This document shows, one piece after another, positions 37,471-44,991 of a stretch of 64,000 bases of DNA. Each line of letters opens with the position of its first letter. Positions within the stretch are counted from its first letter, which is position 1. The notes under the pieces were generated by a model that had not been told where the DNA came from, did no database searches, and was given only the letters and a program-made list of their open reading frames with translations. A program made the translations under genes and the position numbers. Origin of the DNA: Mycolicibacterium madagascariense (lineage in GTDB: Bacteria > Actinomycetota > Actinomycetes > Mycobacteriales > Mycobacteriaceae); contig NZ_AP022610.1 of NCBI RefSeq assembly GCF_010729665.1, positions 5,518,001-5,582,000 on the forward strand, written 5' to 3'.

Positions 37471-37924
37471 TTTCTCGCCGACATCCGTCGGGCCGCTGCG
37501 GTCCGACTCATTCCGTCTGCCGCCAGCAATCTTGGCGCCGAGCTGACCGGGCGGAGTAGCTTCGTAGGCTGCCGCACGATTCGCGGCTGGATTCTTCGCT
37601 CTACTGTACGAGTTGTTCAGAAGGGCGTAGGGTAGAAAACGTCCACCACGGACACACCCCGTTTAGTGCAAAGCGGGCACGAAGCCCCGCGATTCTTCTG
37701 GGTAGCGCCTCATTCGTTGAGACTCCTGCGGCAGGTAGCGCCCATCTGTTCGCCGCGTGGCTACGGCAAATTGCCGGTTCCGTCTTCGACGGATGGCCCA
37801 TTGCGTCGCGCTGACCCACCAGTCTGCTGCGCTGTGCCCATGGACGCCTGTTAGGGGGTCCGACAGTGGAAACCAATTGCAGTGCAATCGAATTCGTGAC
37901 CACTCCCGGCTTGGGGGTGACCGC
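37471..37924. other. 454 bp non-coding region upstream of the SigF-like gene
   Basis: I find no supported gene here. A reading frame that is in phase with the sigma factor extends upstream to 37757 but its composition (MATANCRFRLRR...) is not protein-like and the start at 37925 has the good ribosome-binding site. The stretch is locally less GC-rich than its neighbours (for example 37590-37700) and probably holds the sigma-factor promoter. GGGTA occurs at 37630-37634 and 37700-37704, without a convincing partner element. Confidence 0.5.
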
Positions 37925-38815
37925 ATGACGATGCAACTCGAACGACCGGAGCAGGAACTCGGACGGCCGGTCCAGGAACTCGAACGTCCGGCCCAGCACG
38001 ACCTGGAGAGTCCGGCCGAACCAGAACTCGAACACCCGGCCGAGGTCGAACTCGTCGAACCCCAGGTCGACGAATACGCCGACGTCATGGAGATGTTCGC
38101 CGCCATGAGTGGCGGCGTCCCGGAGTCCGCCGAGGTCCGGAGGCAGCGCGAGGCCATCTTCAACCGCTGCCTCACGCTCGCCGACCGCATCGCCCGCCAC
38201 TACGGCGGACGCGGTGAGGACATCGAAGACCTGACCCAGGTCGCCCGGCTCGGACTGGTGAAGGCGGTCAACCGCTTCGACCCGTCGAAGGGCTCGCACT
38301 TCGTCGCCTTCGCCGTCCCCACCATGATGGGCGAGGTGCGACGGCACTTCCGCGACCACGGTTGGTCCATGCACGTCCCGCGCCGTCTCAAGGACCGCCA
38401 CGGTCACATCACCAAGGCGACGACGGAACTGACCCAGACGCTGGGTCGCGCACCGACCGCCGGCCAGCTCGCCGAGGTGCTCGGCATGAGCCGTGAAGAC
38501 ATCGTCGACAGCATGCTGGCCGCCGAGGCGTACCGGGTGCACTCCATCGACGCTCCGGTCTCCAGCGGTGATTCCGCACCCCGGATGGTGTCCGACACCG
38601 TCGGCGGCATGGACTTCGAGTTCGACAGGATCACCGATCAGCAGACGGTGCGGCCCCTGCTGAGCGCACTGCCCGAGCGGGAACGCACGGTGCTGTACCT
38701 ACGGTTCTTCGAATCGATGACGCAGAGCCAGATCGCCGAGCAGATCGGGGTGTCGCAGATGCACGTCTCGCGCATCCTCGAGAAGACCCTGCGCGAGCTG
38801 CGCAACCAGATCTAG
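37925..38815 (+). CDS. SigF-like (SigB/SigF/SigG subfamily) alternative sigma factor
   Basis: A 296-aa sigma factor. Region 2 (IARHYGGRGEDIEDLTQVARLGLVKAVNRFDPSKG), region 3 (PRRLKDRHGHITKATTELTQTLGRAPTAGQLAEVLGM) and region 4 (ALPERERTVLYLRFFESMTQSQIAEQIGVSQMHVSRIL) are very close to mycobacterial SigF. It directs RNA polymerase to stress or stationary-phase promoters. The ATG at 37925 follows GGGGGTG. It differs from SigF in a roughly 45-residue Pro/Glu/Leu repeat at the N-terminus, and no anti-sigma gene (UsfX type) is adjacent. Probably a SigF paralogue. Confidence 0.92.
   Translation: MTMQLERPEQELGRPVQELERPAQHDLESPAEPELEHPAEVELVEPQVDEYADVMEMFAAMSGGVPESAEVRRQREAIFNRCLTLADRIARHYGGRGEDIEDLTQVARLGLVKAVNRFDPSKGSHFVAFAVPTMMGEVRRHFRDHGWSMHVPRRLKDRHGHITKATTELTQTLGRAPTAGQLAEVLGMSREDIVDSMLAAEAYRVHSIDAPVSSGDSAPRMVSDTVGGMDFEFDRITDQQTVRPLLSALPERERTVLYLRFFESMTQSQIAEQIGVSQMHVSRILEKTLRELRNQI
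37940..38065 (+). repeat. Degenerate 21-24 nt repeats encoding ERPxQEL-type heptads
   Basis: At the start of the sigma-factor gene six units read ERPEQEL, GRPVQEL, ERPAQHDL, ESPAEPEL, EHPAEVEL and VEPQVDE. The DNA copies are in frame and diverged. They give an acidic, Pro-spaced N-terminal extension absent from typical SigF proteins. Confidence 0.75.
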
Positions 38816-38831
38816 CGCACACCACCACGAT

Positions 38832-38865
38832 GAGGCCCCTCCCTGGTATCCGGGGGAGGGGCCTC
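38832..38865 (+). terminator. Strong hairpin terminator after the sigma-factor gene
   Basis: A perfect 12-bp stem (GAGGCCCCTCCC at 38832-38843 pairs with GGGAGGGGCCTC at 38854-38865) with a 10-nt loop lies 17 bp after the sigma-factor stop, between convergent genes. There is no U-tract, which is common in mycobacterial terminators. It could act in both directions. Confidence 0.75.
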
Positions 38866-38881
38866 GCCGGTGTCCGGACCG

Positions 38882-39196
38882 TCAGCGTCGACGAAAGTCG
38901 ATCGCCCGCAGGGCTTTTCGGGTCCGCCGGGACAGCCGCGCGGTCCATGCCGCGAACCGTCGGCGTCGGGAGCCGAAGTCCGAGGCCGCCACGATCAGCG
39001 GCTGCGCCGCCAATGCCTCGACGGCAGCGGAGAAGCCGGGTGCCATCGGCGCGTGCACTTCGCAGTAGTCTTCGCCGCACCGTGCGCAATGCACCTCGTA
39101 GCGCACCGAATTGGGCCCCGACTCGACGAATGCGTAGTCGGCCACCGCGACGCAGCGCGGGCACCGCGCGAGACCACGTTCAACCACCACACTCAC
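38882..39196 (-). CDS. Small hypothetical protein with Cys-rich zinc-ribbon-like motif
   Basis: A 104-aa protein with Cys pairs CPRC (residues 12-15) and CARCGEDYC, spaced like a zinc ribbon, and a strongly basic C-terminus (SRRRRFAAWTARLSRRTRKALRAIDFRRR-type, many Arg). This suggests a small metal-binding, possibly nucleic-acid-contacting protein. GTG at 39194-39196 has GGGAGC upstream. It is convergent with the sigma-factor gene across the hairpin at 38832-38865 and divergent from the CorA gene. No family recognised; existence is likely but not certain. Confidence 0.6.
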   Translation of the reverse strand: MSVVVERGLARCPRCVAVADYAFVESGPNSVRYEVHCARCGEDYCEVHAPMAPGFSAAVEALAAQPLIVAASDFGSRRRRFAAWTARLSRRTRKALRAIDFRRR

Positions 39197-39343
39197 GGCA
39201 GCGGCGCTCCCTTCGATCAGCCCACCCGGAAATACGGTCAGGTCGCCATCGTGCGGTCTGCCACCGCACTCGTGCACCAGGGCGGAGGGTCTCGATGCAG
39301 GATCGGTGCGCAACCGAGATGACGGGCGCGGGATGATGGCGTC

Positions 39344-40348
39344 ATGACCGAGGTGCACGGGCGGATATGGCAGAAGGGCCAGCCGGTGGACGGCTTCACC
39401 TTCTCGGGCATCTCGGATTGTCTGGACGACGAGGACACCCTGGTCTGGGCCGACATCTACGACCCCGACCACGACGCGCTCGTCGCCCTCGCCGACGAGT
39501 TGGGGCTCAACGTCTGGGCCGTCGAGGACGCGACGGCGCCCAAGGAGCGCACCAAGGCGACGGTGTACCGCTCCCACACGTTCTTCACGGTCTACGCGGT
39601 CGAGATGGTGACGCCCGACGACGACACGACGGCCACCCTGACCAAGCACCGCATCTCGGCGTTCGTGCTGCCGCGCGGACTCATCACCGTGCGACTGCCC
39701 CCGGTCGAGGGTGGTGATCCGAACTTCGGCATCAAGGACGTGTCGCAACGGTTCGACGAGCTGGGCGGCCAGGAGTACGGCGTCGGGGCGCTCGTCCACG
39801 GTCTGCTCGACGTCGTCGTCGACGGCCACTTCGAGGCCGTGCAGGTCCTCGACGACGACATCGAATCCCTCGAAGACGACTTGTTCGCCGAGAGCTCGCC
39901 TCCAAAGAGCTTGCAGCGCCGCACCTTTCGCTATCGCAAGGATCTGGTCGAGCTGCGCCGAGTGGTGCTGCCCATGCGCGAGGTGGTCAGCGCCATCAAG
40001 AGCAGGCGGATGGACTCCAAGACCGCACCCGAACTCGACCCGCTCTACGACGACCTCTACGACCACGTCCTGCGGGCCTCGGAGTGGACGGAGTCCCTGC
40101 GCGACATGGTGACGACGGTGTTCGAGACGAACCTGTCGCTGCAGGACGCCCGGCTGAACACCGTGATGAAGAAGCTCACCGGGTGGGCGGCCATCATCGC
40201 GGTGCCGACCGCGGTCACCGGCTTCTACGGCCAGAACGTCAGCTATCCGCTGATGAACACGTTCAGCGGGTTCGTCGTCAGCTCGGCGATCATCGTGGTG
40301 ATCGTCGCGTGGCTGTACGTGATGTTCCGCAAGCGCGACTGGCTCTGA
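39344..40348 (+). CDS. CorA-family magnesium/divalent-cation transporter with GQN motif
   Basis: A 334-aa protein with the CorA layout: alpha/beta N-terminal domain, long helices (VQVLDDDIESLEDDLFAESS, FRYRKDLVELRRVVLPMREVVSA), and two C-terminal membrane helices (AAIIAVPTAVTGFYGQN and FVVSSAIIVVIVAWLYVMF) with a basic tail. The pore signature normally reads YGMN; here residues 295-298 are YGQN. It should form a pentameric channel for Mg2+ or another divalent ion. The ATG at 39344 starts MTEVHGRIW. It is divergent from the Cys-rich protein gene. Confidence 0.9.
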   Translation: MTEVHGRIWQKGQPVDGFTFSGISDCLDDEDTLVWADIYDPDHDALVALADELGLNVWAVEDATAPKERTKATVYRSHTFFTVYAVEMVTPDDDTTATLTKHRISAFVLPRGLITVRLPPVEGGDPNFGIKDVSQRFDELGGQEYGVGALVHGLLDVVVDGHFEAVQVLDDDIESLEDDLFAESSPPKSLQRRTFRYRKDLVELRRVVLPMREVVSAIKSRRMDSKTAPELDPLYDDLYDHVLRASEWTESLRDMVTTVFETNLSLQDARLNTVMKKLTGWAAIIAVPTAVTGFYGQNVSYPLMNTFSGFVVSSAIIVVIVAWLYVMFRKRDWL

Positions 40349-40437
40349 TGCGTAGCAACTGTTCAGGGGGCACGAGCATCCGCTCAACCGCGTAGGGGGT
40401 GCGCATTCCGTCGTCGCCGGAATGGGAGACTCTTGGC

Positions 40438-41964
40438 ATGCAGATCGGGATACCCCGCGAATCCCACGCGGGCGAAACGCGTGTGGCCGCCACGCCGCAG
40501 ACCGTCGGAGCACTCATCAAGCTGGGCTACTCCGTCATCGTCGAGCCCGGCGCCGGCGACGCCTCCAGCTTCGCCAACGCCGCCTACGTCGACGCGGGCG
40601 CCGAGATCGGCGATCCCTGGGCGGCCGAGGTGGTGCTGAAGGTCAACGCCCCCAACGACGCCGAGATCGCCGCCCTGCGCGACGGCGCGACACTGATCAG
40701 CCTCATCTCCCCCGCGCTCAACCCCGAGCTGCTCGAGAAGCTGTCGGCCCGCCCGATCACGGTGCTGGCGATGGACGCCGTCCCCCGCATCTCCCGCGCG
40801 CAGTCACTCGACGTGCTGTCCTCGATGGCCAACATCGCGGGCTACCGCGCGGTCGTCGAAGCCGCCCACGCCTTCGGTCGGTTCTTCACCGGACAGGTCA
40901 CCGCCGCGGGCAAGGTGCCGCCGGCCAAGGTGCTCGTCGTCGGAGCGGGCGTGGCGGGCCTGGCCGCCATCGGTGCGGCGGGCGGCATGGGCGCGATCGT
41001 GCTCGCGACCGACCCGCGGCCCGAGGTCGCCGATCAGGTCAAGTCCCTCGGCGGGGAGTACCTCTACGTCGACCCCGCTGCGGCTGCCGAGGCGTCGGCC
41101 ACCGGCTACGCCAAGGAGATGGGCGAGGACTACAAGGCCCGCGAGGCGGCGCTCTACGCCGAGCAGGCCCGCGACGTCGACATCATCATCACCACCGCGT
41201 TGATCCCCGGCCGGCCCGCGCCCCGCATCATCACCGCGGACATGGTCGCCTCGATGAAACCGGGCAGCGTGATCGTCGACATGGCCGCAGCCAACGGCGG
41301 CAACGTCGAGGGCACCGTCAAGGACCAGGCCATCGTCACCGACAACGGCGTGACGATCATCGGCTACACCGATCTGGCCGGACGCCTGCCCGCCACGGCG
41401 TCGCAGCTCTACGGCACCAACCTGGTCAACCTGCTCAAGCTGCTCACCCCCGAGAAGGACGGGCAGCTGACTCTCGACTTCGACGACGTCGTGCAGCGCT
41501 CGGTGACCGTCGTGCGCGACGGCGAGACGACCTGGCCGCCGCCACCGGTGCAGGTGTCGGCCGCCCCGGCTGCCGCCACGGCCGCCCCCGTCGAGAAGCC
41601 CGCACCGAAGCCGCCGATGACGGCGGGCCGGCGGTTGGGCGTCACGTTCGTCGCGGCCGCCGTGCTGTTCGCGCTCGTCGCGCTGTCCCCGGCCGCGCTG
41701 CAGGTCCACCTGACGGTGTTCGCGCTGGCGATCGTGATCGGCTACTACGTGATCGGCCACGTGCACCATGCGTTGCACACGCCGCTGATGTCGGTGACCA
41801 ACGCGATCTCCGGCATCATCGTCGTCGGCGCGCTGCTGCAGATCGGCCAGGGGGACGCGATCGTCACCGGGCTGGCCGCGGTCGCCATCCTGCTCGCCAG
41901 CATCAACATCTTCGGTGGCTTCGCCGTGACGCGCCGCATGCTCGCGATGTTCTCGCGTAGCTGA
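40438..41964 (+). CDS. pntA: NAD(P) transhydrogenase alpha subunit, fused PntAA-PntAB
   Basis: A 508-aa single-chain alpha subunit. The NAD(H)-binding domain dI ([69 protein letters not shown]) covers about residues 1-375. An Ala/Pro linker and the C-terminal membrane part (four helices, from about residue 405) follow. It drives NADPH formation from NADH and NADP+ using the proton gradient with PntB. M. tuberculosis has this split into two genes (Rv0155/Rv0156); here it is one chain like E. coli. ATG 40438 follows GGGAGA. Confidence 0.95.
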   Translation: MQIGIPRESHAGETRVAATPQTVGALIKLGYSVIVEPGAGDASSFANAAYVDAGAEIGDPWAAEVVLKVNAPNDAEIAALRDGATLISLISPALNPELLEKLSARPITVLAMDAVPRISRAQSLDVLSSMANIAGYRAVVEAAHAFGRFFTGQVTAAGKVPPAKVLVVGAGVAGLAAIGAAGGMGAIVLATDPRPEVADQVKSLGGEYLYVDPAAAAEASATGYAKEMGEDYKAREAALYAEQARDVDIIITTALIPGRPAPRIITADMVASMKPGSVIVDMAAANGGNVEGTVKDQAIVTDNGVTIIGYTDLAGRLPATASQLYGTNLVNLLKLLTPEKDGQLTLDFDDVVQRSVTVVRDGETTWPPPPVQVSAAPAAATAAPVEKPAPKPPMTAGRRLGVTFVAAAVLFALVALSPAALQVHLTVFALAIVIGYYVIGHVHHALHTPLMSVTNAISGIIVVGALLQIGQGDAIVTGLAAVAILLASINIFGGFAVTRRMLAMFSRS

Positions 41965-42007
41965 CCACTCCCCGCCCCCTGCGCTCTTCCCGAATCGGAC
42001 GGATCGA

Positions 42008-43429
42008 ATGTTCACCCTCGAAACCACTGCCACTGCGGCCTACGTCGTTGCGGCGCTGCTGTTCATCCTGGCCCTCGCCGGCCTCTCCCGGCACGAGACC
42101 TCGCGCTCGGGCAACTCCTTCGGCATTGCCGGCATGGCGGTGGCGCTCGTCGCCACCATCGCGTTGGCACTGGGCCGCCACATCGAGCCCCTCGGCATCG
42201 GGCTGCTGGTCGGCGCGATGGCGATCGGCGCCGCGATCGGCCTGTGGCGGGCCCGCGTGGTCGAGATGACCGGCATGCCCGAGCTGATCGCCCTGCTGCA
42301 CTCGTTCGTCGGCCTGGCCGCGGTCCTGGTGGGGTGGAACGGCTACCTCCACGTCGAGCGCGACCTGGCCGGGCCAGAGGCCGCCGTGCTCGACGGGCAA
42401 CACCTGCTCGGCATCCACTCCGCCGAGGTCTTCATCGGCGTGTTCATCGGCGCCGTCACGTTCACCGGATCGATCGTGGCGAATCTCAAGCTGTCGGCGC
42501 GCATCAAGTCGACCCCGCTGATGCTGCCCGGCAAGAACGCCCTCAACATCGGGGCGCTGGTGCTGTTCCTGGTGCTGACGGTCTGGTTCGTCATCACCCC
42601 GCAGCTGTGGCTGCTCGTCGCCGTCACCGTGTTGGCGTTGCTGCTGGGCTGGCATCTGGTCGCGTCCATCGGTGGCGGTGACATGCCGGTGGTGGTGTCG
42701 ATGCTCAACAGCTACTCGGGCTGGGCCGCCGCGGCGTCGGGCTTCCTGCTGTCGAACGACCTGCTGATCGTCACGGGCGCCCTCGTCGGCTCCTCCGGTG
42801 CGTACCTGTCCTACATCATGTGCAAGGCCATGAACCGGTCGTTCATCTCGGTCATCGCCGGCGGTTTCGGCATCGAAGCGGGCCCGGCCGAGGACAAGGA
42901 CTACGGCGAACATCGCGAGATCACCGCGGACGGCGCCGCCGAACTGCTCAACTCCGCCAGTTCGGTCATCATCACCCCGGGTTACGGCATGGCCGTCGCG
43001 CAGGCCCAGTACGGCGTCGCCGACCTGACCCGCAAACTGCGCGACCGCGGTGTCAACGTGCGCTTCGGCATCCACCCCGTCGCGGGCCGGCTGCCCGGGC
43101 ACATGAACGTGCTGCTGGCCGAGGCCAAGGTGCCGTACGACATCGTGCTGGAGATGGACGAGATCAACGACGACTTCGACGACACGTCCGTCGTGCTGGT
43201 CATCGGCGCCAACGACACCGTGAACCCGGCCGCCTCGGAGGATCCCGGCAGCCCCATCGCGGGCATGCCGGTGCTGACGGTGTGGAACGCCGACAACGTC
43301 ATCGTCTTCAAGCGCTCCATGGCATCCGGCTACGCCGGTGTTCAGAACCCGCTGTTCTTCCGCGACAACACCCAGATGCTGTTCGGCGACGCAAAGGACC
43401 GCGTGGACGCCATCAACGCCGCGCTGTAG
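42008..43429 (+). CDS. pntB: NAD(P) transhydrogenase beta subunit
   Basis: A 473-aa PntB: eight or nine membrane helices across about residues 5-270 including [20 protein letters not shown], then the NADP(H)-binding domain dIII ([51 protein letters not shown], and [17 protein letters not shown]). Together with PntA it forms the proton-translocating transhydrogenase. It starts 43 bp after pntA. Its stop codon TAG lies at the first bases of the 105 bp repeat. Confidence 0.96.
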   Translation: MFTLETTATAAYVVAALLFILALAGLSRHETSRSGNSFGIAGMAVALVATIALALGRHIEPLGIGLLVGAMAIGAAIGLWRARVVEMTGMPELIALLHSFVGLAAVLVGWNGYLHVERDLAGPEAAVLDGQHLLGIHSAEVFIGVFIGAVTFTGSIVANLKLSARIKSTPLMLPGKNALNIGALVLFLVLTVWFVITPQLWLLVAVTVLALLLGWHLVASIGGGDMPVVVSMLNSYSGWAAAASGFLLSNDLLIVTGALVGSSGAYLSYIMCKAMNRSFISVIAGGFGIEAGPAEDKDYGEHREITADGAAELLNSASSVIITPGYGMAVAQAQYGVADLTRKLRDRGVNVRFGIHPVAGRLPGHMNVLLAEAKVPYDIVLEMDEINDDFDDTSVVLVIGANDTVNPAASEDPGSPIAGMPVLTVWNADNVIVFKRSMASGYAGVQNPLFFRDNTQMLFGDAKDRVDAINAAL

Positions 43430-43529
43430 GCGTTCGCCGAGCGCACCCTTGTTGACGCCGCCTCTCGGGCGATGCGTTCAACAAGCGTGCGGTGGGCGAT
43501 GGGCTCAGTCGCCCTCTTGCGCCCGGGTG
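43425..43529. repeat. 105 bp direct repeat, left copy (overlaps pntB stop)
   Basis: This copy matches 44375-44479 with five mismatches in 105 bases at an offset of 950. It begins TGTAGG at the pntB stop and ends GCCCGGGTG, and contains an inverted repeat (stem CTTGTTGA / TCAACAAG extended by GCAC / GTGC with one mismatch). Its final 25 bases read backwards encode TRAQEGD plus a stop, the same C-terminus as the gene at 44455-44991, so this copy carries a duplicated end of that gene. Confidence 0.95.
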
Positions 43530-43541
43530 GCGGAATACAAT
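43514..43541 (+). promoter_or_regulatory. Candidate promoter of the Fic-antitoxin operon
   Basis: TACAAT at 43536-43541 is a good mycobacterial -10 (TANNNT), 48 bp before the antitoxin GTG. A -35 is weak (CTCTTG at 43514-43519, spacing 16), lying in the repeat. Position just outside the repeat suggests the cassette brings its own promoter. Confidence 0.35.
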
Positions 43542-43588
43542 GCGGTGTCGTCGGTAGTCGTACTCGAGCTGGCTTGGGAGGTGAGGTC

Positions 43589-43762
43589 GTGGAGCGTCGG
43601 ACACCCAAGAAGGTGACGGTGACGGCAGCCGCCATCAGGCGGGCCGGTGCGCGCGCGACGAAGGCCTCGGCGAAGTTGGAGGGCCGGGTCGTCCCCCACG
43701 GCCATCGACGGTCGGCAGCGGTGCGGGCCTACATCGAGAAGCAGCGGCCACACCTGCCCTGA
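43589..43762 (+). CDS. Small antitoxin of a Fic system (VbhA-like)
   Basis: A 57-aa basic protein (MERRTPKKVTVTAAAIRRAG). Residues 27-32 are SAKLEG, an exact match to the (S/T)xxxE(G/N) inhibitory-helix motif of class I Fic antitoxins: the Glu blocks ATP binding in the Fic active site. GTG 43589 has GGGAGG upstream. Its TGA overlaps the Fic ATG as TGATG, the typical toxin-antitoxin organisation. Low hydrophobicity and high Arg/Lys content suit a helical cytoplasmic binding partner. The identification as antitoxin is inference from motif and position. Confidence 0.75.
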   Translation: MERRTPKKVTVTAAAIRRAGARATKASAKLEGRVVPHGHRRSAAVRAYIEKQRPHLP

Positions 43763-44379
43763 TGCCACTTGCGCCCGGCTACGGGGAGACTCCGCTTCCC
43801 CACGAGGAGCTGACCGCGCTCTTGCCCGCAGTCCTCGACGTCCTGCCCAAGCCCATCACCCGCGCCGACGTGTACGACCTCGAACAGGGCCTTCAAGAAT
43901 CCGTGTACGAAGGCTTCATGCCGCTCGCGCTCGACGGATCCCTGTCGGTTGCCGAGCTTCTCAGCGACCACTTCGTCCGAAGTCTGCACTCGCAGTTGTT
44001 CGGGCCGGTGTGGCAGTGGGCCGGTCGATGGCGGCTGCTCGAGCTCAACATCGGGGTGGCGCCCGAGCACATTCCCGTCGACATGCGAAACGCGCTCGGC
44101 ACCGTTGCGTACCGGTGGGAGCACACAGGCGACTGGACCGCACGTCAACTGGGGATCGCCGCGCACGCCGAGGTCGTGCGGGTCCACCCCTTCACCGACG
44201 GCAATGGTCGCACTGCACGCCTTCTCGCCGACTTGGTCTTCGCGGCCACCCAGGATCCCGCAGAACTGCAATACGACTGGGACCTCGACAAGCCGCGATA
44301 CATCGAGCGTCTGCGGGCGTACGACCGGCATCGTGACGTCACTGACCTCGCCGCGATGATCCCCGTTCGCAAGATGTAG
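43762..44379 (+). CDS. Fic-domain AMPylase-type toxin (mobile mystery protein B-like)
   Basis: A 205-aa Fic protein. The active loop HPFTDGNGRTAR (His142-Arg150 in HPFxDGNGR) is intact, preceded by a flap region LFGPVWQWAGRWR. The overall pattern (TPLPHEELTALLP, ITRADVYDLEQ, IPVDMRNALGTVAYRWEH) resembles the mobile mystery protein B (TIGR02613) branch. Fic enzymes transfer AMP or another nucleotide to target proteins; as a class I member it should be inhibited by the preceding small protein. It starts at ATG 43762, overlapping the antitoxin stop. Its TAG is the first part of the right repeat copy. Confidence 0.93.
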   Translation: MPLAPGYGETPLPHEELTALLPAVLDVLPKPITRADVYDLEQGLQESVYEGFMPLALDGSLSVAELLSDHFVRSLHSQLFGPVWQWAGRWRLLELNIGVAPEHIPVDMRNALGTVAYRWEHTGDWTARQLGIAAHAEVVRVHPFTDGNGRTARLLADLVFAATQDPAELQYDWDLDKPRYIERLRAYDRHRDVTDLAAMIPVRKM

Positions 44380-44479
44380 GCGTTCGCCGAGCGCACGCTT
44401 GTTGACGCCGCCTCTCGGGCGATGCGTCCAACAAGCGTGCGGTGGGCGACGGGCTCAGTCGCCTTCCTGCGCCCGGGTG
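44375..44479. repeat. 105 bp direct repeat, right copy (overlaps Fic stop and end of next gene)
   Basis: Second copy of the repeat at 43425-43529, 95% identical. It begins at the Fic stop codon (ATGTAGG) and ends inside the minus-strand gene 44455-44991, supplying its last eight codons and stop. Together with the left copy it brackets the antitoxin-Fic module exactly, with 845 bp between them. Confidence 0.95.
44392..44441. terminator. Hairpin between convergent genes (in repeat copy 2)
   Basis: A 13-bp perfect stem (44392-44404 pairs with 44429-44441; CGCACGCTTGTTG / CAACAAGCGTGCG) with a 24-nt loop lies between the Fic gene and the convergent gene at 44455. It could be a bidirectional terminator. 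The left copy (43442-43491) forms a similar stem with one mismatch after pntB. Confidence 0.6.
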
Positions 44480-44991
44480 CGACCGGCGAGGCCGATCAAT
44501 TCCTCGTGCAGTTCGAACCACACCGTGTGGTACGAGTCGACGATCGGGCGGGTCAGCCACGACATGTCCGAACGCGCCCGCTGCAGGGCACCGTCGAGGC
44601 GCTCGCCGTAGGACCTCAGCCGTGGGACCAGCGCGGCCGCGGCCTCGATCACCGGCTCGACGTCGCGATGCAATCGGTCGACCTCGGCGAGGACGGCGGC
44701 CACCTCGCCCGGACCGGCCGCCTCCCTCGTCAGCTGCCACTGCGAGATCACCGGCTTGAGCTTCGCGTTGACGACGGTGAAGCGTGCGTAGACGTCGTCG
44801 GCGGCCGTCGGGTCCACGGTCGCGCGCTCGGCGGCCAGCAGGTCGGCCAACCGCGCCCGGCCCGCCTCCGTCAGCCGCACCATCGGCGCATCGACGAGCA
44901 GCCCGGCCGCGACCAGGTCGTCCGCGTCGACCTCTGTCCGCGGGACGCGGCCCTTGAGTCGCACCGTCTGCAGCAGTGCCAGCTCGTTCAT
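44455..44991 (-). CDS. Hypothetical protein coupled to PpdK-like gene
   Basis: A 178-aa protein with a possible N-terminal winged-helix-like start (LALLQTVRLKGRVPRTEVDADDLVAAGLL, then LTEAGRARLADLLAAERA) and a helical remainder (VLAEVDRLHRDVEPVIEAAAALVPRLRSYGERLDGALQRARSD). I recognise no catalytic motif. The ATG overlaps the PpdK-like stop as ATGA, so the two proteins are coupled and likely work together, perhaps as a regulator or accessory subunit. Its last eight codons lie in the direct repeat and are partly duplicated 950 bp away. Confidence 0.8.
   Translation of the reverse strand: MNELALLQTVRLKGRVPRTEVDADDLVAAGLLVDAPMVRLTEAGRARLADLLAAERATVDPTAADDVYARFTVVNAKLKPVISQWQLTREAAGPGEVAAVLAEVDRLHRDVEPVIEAAAALVPRLRSYGERLDGALQRARSDMSWLTRPIVDSYHTVWFELHEELIGLAGRTRAQEGD

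Noticed and set aside
37612..37634. SigF-type promoter (GTTG, 14 bp, GGGTA) before the sigma-factor gene
   Set aside because: The -35 is GTTG not GTTT and the spacing is 14 rather than 15-17, so autoregulation cannot be claimed from this.
43505..43768. Minus-strand frame across the antitoxin gene ending TRAQEGD
   Set aside because: Only its last codons derive from the duplicated gene end; the rest is antisense to the antitoxin and has no start with a ribosome-binding site.
43425..44479. Integron attC-like sites in the direct repeats
   Set aside because: RYYYAAC occurs (GTCCAAC) but the partner GTTRRRY does not, and the order GTT...AAC is the reverse of an attC site; no integrase is nearby.
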